Assembly: GCA_900552055.1 (NCBI GenBank)
Contig: URYI01000139.1
Coordinates: 1-5,213, forward strand
Direction: 5' to 3'
From: an uncultured Eubacteriales bacterium
GTDB lineage: Bacteria; Bacillota; Clostridia; Christensenellales; QALW01
Length of the DNA: 5,213 bases
Shown: positions 1-5,213 of the stretch, in pieces
How positions within the stretch are numbered: the stretch's first letter is position 1
Layout: each line of letters begins with the position of its first letter
Translations under genes and position numbers: made by a program
Notes under the pieces: generated by a model
What the model saw: the letters and a program-made list of their open reading frames with translations, nothing else
Told to the model about the DNA's origin: nothing
Databases searched by the model: none

Positions 1-14
1 AATAACTAATATAT

Positions 15-123
15 TTTATATGCCTGCGCTGCTGCGGCGTTTGGCAGGCAGAGCCTGCCTATCCGAGCAAAGCTCGGATTGCGGTCTTTGACCGCAAACG
101 CCGCAGCAGCGCAGGCATATAAA
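15..123. repeat. Cloverleaf-shaped palindromic element (27-bp stem closing three hairpins)
   Basis: Bases 15-41 pair perfectly with 97-123 (27 bp; seven A/T pairs at the open end, then a G+C-rich section). Inside are three perfect hairpins in a row: 43-49/53-59 (7 bp, loop AGA), 61-68/72-79 (8 bp, loop AAA) and 80-86/90-96 (7 bp, loop TTT). Only bases 42 and 60 are unpaired outside the loops, so the strand folds as a four-way junction on DNA or RNA of either sense. The core 22-116 is about two-thirds G+C between very AT-rich flanks. It begins 43 bases past the stop of the hydrogenase gene. Neither side is followed by a T-run, so it is not a standard intrinsic terminator, though it could still stall polymerase or protect an mRNA 3' end. 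It lacks tRNA loop sequences. A dispersed palindromic repeat or small non-autonomous element is the likeliest identity. The fold is seen; the role is inferred. Confidence 0.85.
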
Positions 124-165
124 TAAATACGCTCTTACAACATATTAATAAATAACGAACGTTCT

Positions 166-1590
166 CTATTTAAGCACGCTTATAGCATCAGTTATAGTCT
201 TTTCATAGGCTTCCATACCATACTTATCAACCTCAGCTTTATTCTTTTCCCCGTGCGTAAGACATCCGGCTCCTCCAATACAGCCCCCTACGCATGCCAT
301 TCCCTCTATAAAATTACCTACAGGAAGCTTTTTAGACGCTTTAAGCAGAGCTACCCTGCATTCCTCTATTCCATCACAGGCCACGGGCTTAAATTCAAAA
401 TCCTCAATTCCCCGCTCCTTAAGTGCCTGTCGCACAGCATCCGTCAACCCGCCGCTGCGTGCAAAAATACGCCCGAAATAAGAAGCGTTATCCAAAACAT
501 CCTCCGGCAAAGAAGTAATATCTATATCCCGGCTGTCAAATAAAGCCTGAAGCTCTTCAAAAGTGATAACGCAATCGATATATTGATTGACAGATTCCTT
601 CTGAAATTCCATCTTTTTAGCCGTACACGGGCCGATAAAAATTATTTTCGCCTCTGGTGTGGTATCCTTTATATATTTTGCGATAGTAGCCATAGGCGAC
701 AAATTATGCGATATATTAGCTGCAAGCTCAGGAAACTGCTTTTTGATATAATCCACAAAGGCAGGGCAGCAGGAGCTGGTTAAAAAGCCTTTTTCAACCA
801 GTTCGGCGGCTTCGGCATACGAAACCATATCCGCACCCAGAGCTGCTTCTACCACATGGAAAAAGCCTAATTCTTTAATACCGCTTATAACCTGTCCCAA
901 TTTAGCATATGTAAACTGGCTGGAAATAGAGGGCGCAACTACTGCATAAAGCTTATATTTAGTATTGTTCTCGCTCTCTTTTATAAGCTTAACAACGTCC
1001 AGAATAAATGATTTATCCATAATGGCGCCAAACGGGCACTGATATACGCACGCTCCGCAGGCTATACATTTACTGTTATCTATACAAGCCGCTTTAGATT
1101 CAGTCATAGATATAGCTTTTACTTTGCAGGCGTTCTGACACGGGCGCTTATCATTTACAATAGCGCTGTAGGGGCAGACTTTAGCGCATTTTCCGCACTC
1201 TACGCATTTAGACTTATCAATATACGCCCTCTGGTTGCTGTCAAAAGATATTGCTCCGCGCGGACAGGCTCCTTCACAGCGATGCGCTATGCAGCCACGG
1301 CATGCGTTTGTCACTTCATATCCGCCTACAGGGCATTCATCACAGGCTATTTCTATTACTTCTATTACATTTTCATTATTCTTGTCCCCGCCCATGGCCA
1401 GCTTAACTCTTTCGGACAAAATAGCCCTTTCCTTATATACGCAGCAGCGCATGGTAGGCTTGTTGCCCGGAACTATTATTTTAGGTATATCCAGCAGATT
1501 TTCCTGCAAGGTTCCGTTAAAAGCCTGCCGAGCCACCTCTTTAAGCACGTTGTATTTTAAATCCTGAACTTTCGTGTCAAACTTTCTCAT
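166..1590 (-). CDS. Monomeric [FeFe]-hydrogenase, group B type
   Basis: This cytoplasmic iron hydrogenase should interconvert H2 with protons and electrons, probably using ferredoxin. The 474-residue protein starts with a region holding a Cys pair (C49-C50) and then Cys-rich ferredoxin modules: C83/C86, C97-x2-C100-x4-C105-x3-C109-P, C129-x2-C132-x2-C135-x3-C139-P, C151/C155, and C175-x2-C178-x2-C181-x3-C185-P. Three or more [4Fe-4S] clusters are therefore likely. The H-cluster domain spans about 215-445. Its L1 motif is TSSCCPAF (C275 ligand, with C274 matching the proton-relay Cys of catalytic enzymes), L2 is GPCTAKKMEF (C322) and L3 is EGMACVGGCIGGAGC (C433, C437). L2 and L3 differ from the group A forms and fit group B. 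All expected ligands are present, so the enzyme should be active once matured; HydE, HydF and HydG are not in this window. An AAGGA site lies 5 bases before the ATG. It is the last gene of the run, 15 bases after the phosphatase gene. Its physiological direction cannot be read from sequence. Confidence 0.95.
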   Translation of the reverse strand: MRKFDTKVQDLKYNVLKEVARQAFNGTLQENLLDIPKIIVPGNKPTMRCCVYKERAILSERVKLAMGGDKNNENVIEVIEIACDECPVGGYEVTNACRGCIAHRCEGACPRGAISFDSNQRAYIDKSKCVECGKCAKVCPYSAIVNDKRPCQNACKVKAISMTESKAACIDNSKCIACGACVYQCPFGAIMDKSFILDVVKLIKESENNTKYKLYAVVAPSISSQFTYAKLGQVISGIKELGFFHVVEAALGADMVSYAEAAELVEKGFLTSSCCPAFVDYIKKQFPELAANISHNLSPMATIAKYIKDTTPEAKIIFIGPCTAKKMEFQKESVNQYIDCVITFEELQALFDSRDIDITSLPEDVLDNASYFGRIFARSGGLTDAVRQALKERGIEDFEFKPVACDGIEECRVALLKASKKLPVGNFIEGMACVGGCIGGAGCLTHGEKNKAEVDKYGMEAYEKTITDAISVLK

Positions 1591-1605
1591 AAAAATCCTT
1601 CCCAG

Positions 1606-2775
1606 TTAAAAATAGCTTACCTTTATGCGCTTGCCCATCTTTTTAAGACAGTCCGCCAATTCGTCAACCAATCTCATCTTGATATTGAAGTTTATCGGCA
1701 GATCGGGATTCTGATGGGCCGGATTAACAGCCCGCCCTACATAGAAATTAATATCCGTCGCATCCTCAAACAGCATGCGGGCAATACAGGACGCACCGTC
1801 CTTTTTATAGCTCCACTGCGTATACGACTGATTATCTGCCAGATAATCCTGCGCGTAGCTTAGCACCTTATTAATGGTTATAACTCCTTCGGTAACAAGG
1901 TCTACCCCTTCAATTTCAGCTGTAGGCGGTACATCCGGGTCATAAAAATCCAGCTTGGGCTTAAGCTCCTTATGCAGGTACGCCGCCGCTATTGTTGAAG
2001 TTGTACCTCCGCATACAATATGCTTGCCCTCCTTTGAAAAAAACAGGGACATCATTTTATCATTATCCTCCCTGTTGGATGGCGGTCCTATAACAAGATT
2101 AACCGGCTCCCGCCTGCGTATGCGGATAGTGCATACGGTGGTATCATCTCCGGGCTCATAGCCGTAAAGCTTGTCGCACTCGTCCAGGAGTATAGTGGTA
2201 AGAGTTTTGGCTGTAAAACCAACATCATAAAAGGTCTCCATAAATTCTATGATATTCTTTCGCTCCCAGCCGAAATTCAGCGTCATACCTACACCCGCAT
2301 GTATGCAGCCATCGCTCATTGCTATAAATATATCATTCTCCTTTAAGGCTATCTTGGACTGATATATGGTTTTGCCGTCTATATTTACAATGGAAGAGGG
2401 TATCTCATAATTAGCTCCGCCCCTCAGCAGAATAACGTGCGGATTATCATACTGAATTATTTCCGCCTCTTCATTATCCACTATGCGGATAATGGTAAAG
2501 GTGGAATAAGCTACGCCGCGCTCAGAGCACACCGGCAGAGTAGCCGCAATGGTATGAACGCATTCCTGTATGTCCATGCCCTCAGCCATCATTGTTGAAA
2601 TTATCTTGGAGGTAAGGGTGGATAATATGCTGGCTTTAACACCGCTGCCCATGCCGTCGGCAAGCACGACAATCTCAGAATTATCCTGCCTTATTACGTC
2701 CACATGGTCGCCGCAGAGCTGTTCCCCCTTTTTATTAAGGCTCCTCCAGCCTATATCGGCGCAAAGATCATTCAT
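1606..2775 (-). CDS. SpoIIE/PP2C-family serine/threonine phosphatase linked to [FeFe]-hydrogenase
   Basis: This is a soluble metal-dependent protein phosphatase of 389 residues with no membrane segments, unlike sporulation SpoIIE. The catalytic domain covers about residues 5-220. The PP2C metal-binding points are all visible: G22-D23, D40-G-M-G-S-G45, S154-D155-G156, and G209-D210-D211-T-T213. An active enzyme is therefore expected, acting on phospho-Ser/Thr proteins by family precedent. Residues about 225-389 form an extra domain that I do not recognise. It opens with VNLVIGPPS (226-234), has a Gly/Thr-rich CGGTTSTIAAAY segment (255-266) and ends basic. The ATG lies inside the end of the sensor-hydrogenase gene (ATGAATGA, 8-base overlap), with AAGGAG at 2786-2791, which indicates coupled translation. 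The context suggests that it is the output of the H2/redox sensor. No anti-anti-sigma factor, RsbW-like kinase or other substrate is encoded in the window, so the target is unknown. Confidence 0.93.
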   Translation of the reverse strand: MNDLCADIGWRSLNKKGEQLCGDHVDVIRQDNSEIVVLADGMGSGVKASILSTLTSKIISTMMAEGMDIQECVHTIAATLPVCSERGVAYSTFTIIRIVDNEEAEIIQYDNPHVILLRGGANYEIPSSIVNIDGKTIYQSKIALKENDIFIAMSDGCIHAGVGMTLNFGWERKNIIEFMETFYDVGFTAKTLTTILLDECDKLYGYEPGDDTTVCTIRIRRREPVNLVIGPPSNREDNDKMMSLFFSKEGKHIVCGGTTSTIAAAYLHKELKPKLDFYDPDVPPTAEIEGVDLVTEGVITINKVLSYAQDYLADNQSYTQWSYKKDGASCIARMLFEDATDINFYVGRAVNPAHQNPDLPINFNIKMRLVDELADCLKKMGKRIKVSYF

Positions 2776-4441
2776 CTGATATGCTCTCCTTCAGCTTTGC
2801 CAGGGCTATCTTGGTTTCAGCCGCAGTTTCTCCCAGCAGGGACGCAATTTCCTGCACAACGCGCATCTGCTTATCAACTACCTTATCCGCCGTCTCAATA
2901 GTAGCGCGGCTGATAGCCTCCTTCTTCTCCTTTTCTGTCTCTATGTCGGTTATATCCCGCATAATACAAATAATAATTTTGTATTCCTTATCATACAGAA
3001 TAGTTTCTTCGACATACTTTCTGTATTCAGCCAAATACACCCTGCGGTCGCGTATGCTCATGCCTGTCTGCTTGACTTCCATAAAGTCCTTTGGGTCAAG
3101 AATACGCACAACCTGCTCACCCAGCACATCACTGGCGCTGCGGATATTCATTATGTCCCGCGCTGCAGTGTTTATCTGCTGAACCTCAAAATCCTCATTC
3201 AGCACAATAATTCCGTTGGGCGTATTGCTTATGATATTGTCTGAAAAGCTTTCTGCTCTGTCCTTTAAATAAGGCAGGCACATAGTTAAATCCGCCTTGC
3301 CCTGATATACGGCGATAGCCTTTTCCCGGCAGGTATTATAACCGCAGCTCCCGCAGTTCAGTTCGTCCTCCGGCTTGGTTTTCCCTATTTTTTTCAATAT
3401 TGCTTCTATTTCAGACTGCGTGGGAATATTCTTGCTTTCTCCTATAAATTCATGCTCGCGGTATATCTCCCGCTCGTCTACCGGCGGAACGTCAAAATCT
3501 TCATTTTTAGCATAGGAAGCTACCTGAGTATAATTGCTTACAGGGCTGTAATGATATTTTTCCATAACCGGCCCGCCTATACAGCTTCCGCGGCAGGCAG
3601 ACATTTCTATAAAGCAGTTCCTGAGATTTCCCTTTTCAATCTCTCTCAAAGCGGAAATGCAGTCCTCCGTGCCGTCAAGCGCAAGATAGGTATAATCCTT
3701 CCTGGGCAAAAACATAGATTTTAATATGCCGCCCGTGGTTGGGAAAAAGCGGGCCCTGCCTTTAGAACTTTCCTCCCTGGTTTTTTCAACGCTTACGCCC
3801 CGTCTGCGCATAAGATTTGAAAGCTCTTCAAAGGTCAGCACGCAGTCCACCGGCCCCGGATATCTTGCCGCCTCGTCCTTCTTGGAAACGCACGGACCGA
3901 TAAAAATGGTCTTGGCGTCGGGATAGCGCTTTTTTATATCCATACAGTGGGCCTGCATAGGCGAAACTACCTTGGCCAAATAACGAAGGGCCGAGGGAAA
4001 ATATTTTTCTATAAGCAAATTAATGGAATGACAGCAGGAGGAGATTATTACATCCTGTTCGCCCTCCTCTAAAATCCTGTCATATTCCCTTTTAACTATA
4101 GTAGCTCCTATAGCTGTTTCCTCAGCCGCATAAAAACCCAGCTGCTTAAGCGCCTTTTCCATAGCCTCAATACCGGCCCCGTCATAATTGGCGGTAAAGG
4201 AGGGCGCAAGGCTGGCTATAACGCGGCCGCTGTTAAGCAGCACCTCTGCCTTTTCGGTATCATCCGCAATCTCCTTGGCGCCCTGAGGACATACTACAAA
4301 GCACTGCCCGCATAAAATGCACTCTTCGGGCACTATATGCGCCTGATTGGCCGAAATCCTTATGGATTTGACCGGACAATGACGTATACATTTATAACAG
4401 TTCTTACAATTTGACTTTTTAAGGCGTAAAAATTCAGCCAT
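2768..4441 (-). CDS. hydS: Group C sensory [FeFe]-hydrogenase with PAS domain (HydS-like)
   Basis: This 557-residue protein has the build of putative H2/redox-sensing hydrogenases. Residues 1-55 are a two-cluster ferredoxin domain: C12-x2-C15-x2-C18-x3-C22-P and C41-x2-C44-x2-C47-x3-C51-P. The H-cluster domain (about 72-295) carries L1 SSCCHSI (C136, C137), L2 IGPCVSKKDE (C184) and L3 EMSACRGSCIGG (C283, C287). All four H-cluster ligand positions are kept. Residues 363-390 match the CGxCGYxxC...C Fe-S family (C363, C366, C371, C388-L-P). A PAS domain follows (about 396-500, ending IMRDITDIE), then a helical, probably coiled-coil tail (about 501-555). There is no kinase or cyclase output domain, so signalling should pass through the overlapping SpoIIE-type phosphatase. 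Related genes are known beside HydA-type enzymes in clostridia, for example Ruminococcus albus HydS. A GGGAGGA site lies five bases before the ATG. It is probably sensory rather than a bulk catalyst, by family inference. Confidence 0.94.
   Translation of the reverse strand: MAEFLRLKKSNCKNCYKCIRHCPVKSIRISANQAHIVPEECILCGQCFVVCPQGAKEIADDTEKAEVLLNSGRVIASLAPSFTANYDGAGIEAMEKALKQLGFYAAEETAIGATIVKREYDRILEEGEQDVIISSCCHSINLLIEKYFPSALRYLAKVVSPMQAHCMDIKKRYPDAKTIFIGPCVSKKDEAARYPGPVDCVLTFEELSNLMRRRGVSVEKTREESSKGRARFFPTTGGILKSMFLPRKDYTYLALDGTEDCISALREIEKGNLRNCFIEMSACRGSCIGGPVMEKYHYSPVSNYTQVASYAKNEDFDVPPVDEREIYREHEFIGESKNIPTQSEIEAILKKIGKTKPEDELNCGSCGYNTCREKAIAVYQGKADLTMCLPYLKDRAESFSDNIISNTPNGIIVLNEDFEVQQINTAARDIMNIRSASDVLGEQVVRILDPKDFMEVKQTGMSIRDRRVYLAEYRKYVEETILYDKEYKIIICIMRDITDIETEKEKKEAISRATIETADKVVDKQMRVVQEIASLLGETAAETKIALAKLKESISDE
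2786..2791 (-). promoter_or_regulatory. Ribosome binding site of the phosphatase gene, inside the sensor gene
   Basis: The minus strand reads AAGGAG here, ten bases before the ATG at 2775. The site lies within the last codons of the sensor-hydrogenase gene. It fixes the phosphatase start, because the other ATG in the overlap (2769-2771) is in the wrong frame. Confidence 0.8.
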
Positions 4442-4483
4442 TTTAGTCCTCCCTGCCCTTTTTGCGTCTTGTAAATATATCGC

Positions 4484-4723
4484 TTAAATTCTAGTCAGTA
4501 CCTCGCGCGTAAAAAACTGCTCGGTGGTTTCGGGTGAAAGAGAATATAATTCCCCGTCCAGAGTAACGCATACTCCCTTCTGGCAGTTTCCCATACAGAA
4601 AGTACCGCTCAGTTCCACTTTGTCGCTTAAAGAATTTTTTTCAATAAGCTGCTGAAGGCTCTGCACCACCTGCCTCGAACCTTTAAGATGGCACGAGCTG
4701 CCAATACATACCGTAATTTTCAT
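4484..4723 (-). CDS. Thioredoxin-like [2Fe-2S] ferredoxin (NuoE/HydC C-terminal type)
   Basis: This small cytoplasmic electron carrier has 79 residues from the start chosen here. It has the signature of thioredoxin-fold [2Fe-2S] ferredoxins: CIGSSC (C6, C11) after the first strand, and CMGNC (C43, C47) later, giving the four cluster ligands. C52 is an extra Cys. It matches only the ferredoxin half of NuoE/HydC subunits, so it is a stand-alone carrier and not a truncated NuoE. The reading frame extends to a GTG at 4727-4729, but AAGGAGG at 4731-4737 would then be one base from the start codon. It is seven bases from the ATG at 4721-4723, which I take as the start. It is the first gene of the probable operon, 42 bases ahead of the sensory hydrogenase. 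It could pass electrons to or from either hydrogenase. The partner is not shown by sequence. Confidence 0.92.
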   Translation of the reverse strand: MKITVCIGSSCHLKGSRQVVQSLQQLIEKNSLSDKVELSGTFCMGNCQKGVCVTLDGELYSLSPETTEQFFTREVLTRI

Positions 4724-4730
4724 ATCCACG

Positions 4731-4737
4731 CCTCCTT
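4731..4737 (-). promoter_or_regulatory. Ribosome binding site deciding the ferredoxin start
   Basis: AAGGAGG on the minus strand is a near-perfect Shine-Dalgarno sequence. It is seven bases from the ATG at 4723 but one base from the in-frame GTG at 4729, so the ATG is the functional start. Confidence 0.8.
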
Positions 4738-4764
4738 TCCTGCGCTGTTCTTATAAAGAGTCCC

Positions 4765-4848
4765 CTGCCGTAAGGAGGGCACTAGTCTCTTAAATACCAT
4801 TACGGGGCTTGCAGCCTGCAAATACACAGCCCTGCTTACCCTCCCTTA
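4765..4848 (-). other. Spacer with alternative base-pairing, possible 5' leader of the operon
   Basis: This lies in the 130-base gap before the ferredoxin gene. One fold pairs 4771-4775 with 4844-4848 and 4776-4779 with 4839-4842 (nine pairs, one bulged base), enclosing a hairpin of 4805-4808/4829-4832 stacked on 4809-4813/4817-4821. The other fold pairs 4768-4773 with 4800-4805 (six pairs). The two share bases 4771-4773 and cannot form together. I recognise no riboswitch class. A TATAAG hexamer at 4751-4756 on the minus strand could be a -10 box, but no -35 sits at proper spacing. No T-run follows a hairpin, so a terminator for the upstream gene is not evident either. The pairing is seen; regulation is a guess. 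Confidence 0.3.
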
Positions 4849-4853
4849 AAACC

Positions 4854-5213
4854 TCAGCCAGCGCTTTCGCTCACAACGTAGGTTACAGGGAAATCGCCGC
4901 GTGAAGTGGAATAAGTTGTGCGCACAAATAATTCGCCCGGTTCCCCTGCATCCAAAATGCCGTTTACACAGTCAAACAGCTTTGCGACACTGCCCGAAGC
5001 TATATCATAGCAGTACACCTCATGCATAAAAACCTCTTCTTCAGTATCAGACACAATATATACTTTATCGTTATCCAGTGAGAAGAAATAGTCGCTTATT
5101 ATGCGTTCGCCTATTATATCCCTTGTTTCACCTGTCTGGTTGTCATACAGACTCAGCTTGGTATAGCCGTCAGACATATCCGCTTCATTATTCTGCAGCA
5201 ATATATATCTGCC
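4854..5213 (-). CDS. C-terminal part of an unrecognised beta-propeller-like protein (partial)
   Basis: The frame is open to the window edge, so only the last 119 codons before a TGA are present and the 5' end is missing. The first in-frame start-like codon is a TTG (5199-5201) with four more open codons upstream of it, so it is unlikely to be the true start. I cannot name the family. The visible part alternates short beta-strands and turns in a blade-like rhythm: a TKLSLYDNQTGE segment, then DNDKVYIVSDTEEE, then HEVYCYDIASGSVAKLF, ending in VTYVVSESAG. Phrases such as LYD-x-TGE and CYDIASG are typical of WD40-, PQQ- or TolB-like propeller blades. No signal peptide or anchor can be assessed without the N-terminus. 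It is separated from the hydrogenase genes by 130 bases and shows no Fe-S motif, so it is probably a neighbour and not part of that pathway. Confidence 0.75.
   Translation of the reverse strand, partial: GRYILLQNNEADMSDGYTKLSLYDNQTGETRDIIGERIISDYFFSLDNDKVYIVSDTEEEVFMHEVYCYDIASGSVAKLFDCVNGILDAGEPGELFVRTTYSTSRGDFPVTYVVSESAG

Noticed and set aside
15..123. Intrinsic terminator or tRNA-like gene
   Set aside because: No T-run follows the stem on either strand. The three-base loops and 27-bp stem do not fit tRNA, and there are no T-loop or anticodon-loop sequences.
157..164. GAACGTTC palindrome just after the hydrogenase stop codon
   Set aside because: It is an eight-base perfect palindrome with no extension and no second copy. 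It is too short to support an operator or terminator.
253..1567. Plus-strand open frames opposite the group B hydrogenase
   Set aside because: They are shadows of a clearly conserved minus-strand gene and encode no recognisable domains.
2781..3926. Plus-strand open frames opposite the sensory hydrogenase
   Set aside because: They lie wholly within a gene with intact Fe-S, H-cluster and PAS motifs. Their products are low-complexity Ser/Arg-rich sequences typical of antisense reading.
4739..4748. Possible second copy of the cloverleaf repeat (shared cctgcgctg)
   Set aside because: The match to 23-31 is only nine bases, with no matching inverted arm nearby. That is within chance for this window.
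4751..4756. Sigma-70 -10 box TATAAG for the operon
   Set aside because: No acceptable -35 hexamer lies 16-18 bases upstream on the minus strand, so a promoter is not called.

Overview
The window reads as a piece of an anaerobic Firmicutes (class Clostridia) chromosome. The evidence is a tightly packed set of [FeFe]-hydrogenase-related genes, strong AAGGAG-type ribosome binding sites and moderate G+C with AT-rich spacers. I assign the class from gene content and arrangement. I cannot name a genus.

All recognisable genes lie on the minus strand, so transcription runs from high to low coordinates. From right to left: (i) 4854-5213, the 3' end of an unrecognised gene whose product looks like beta-propeller blades, cut by the window edge; (ii) a 130-base spacer (4724-4853) with two mutually exclusive base-pairing options and no convincing promoter; (iii) 4484-4723, a small thioredoxin-like [2Fe-2S] ferredoxin whose start is better placed at the ATG at 4723 than at the upstream GTG; (iv) 2768-4441, a group C (sensory, HydS-type) [FeFe]-hydrogenase with ferredoxin, H-cluster, CGxCGY-type Fe-S, PAS and coiled-coil parts; (v) 1606-2775, a soluble SpoIIE/PP2C-family phosphatase that overlaps the sensor gene by 8 bases and carries an unrecognised C-terminal domain; (vi) 166-1590, a group B monomeric [FeFe]-hydrogenase; (vii) a striking cloverleaf-shaped palindrome at 15-123, beyond the last gene.

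Genes (iii) to (vi) form a probable operon, with gaps of 42, -8 and 15 bases. The likely logic is an H2/redox-sensing module. The group C hydrogenase would sense H2 or redox state at its H-cluster and pass the signal through Fe-S clusters to its PAS/coiled-coil output. The translationally coupled phosphatase would turn this into a dephosphorylation event. The small ferredoxin could carry electrons, and the group B enzyme could be the metabolic hydrogenase that is controlled. The individual families are known. The phosphatase target and the wiring are inference.

The most unexplained object is the 109-base element at 15-123: a perfect 27-bp stem closing a junction of three perfect hairpins (7, 8 and 7 bp, each with a 3-base loop), in which all but two bases outside the loops are paired. 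It resembles no RNA family or terminator I recognise and is most likely a repeated palindromic element.
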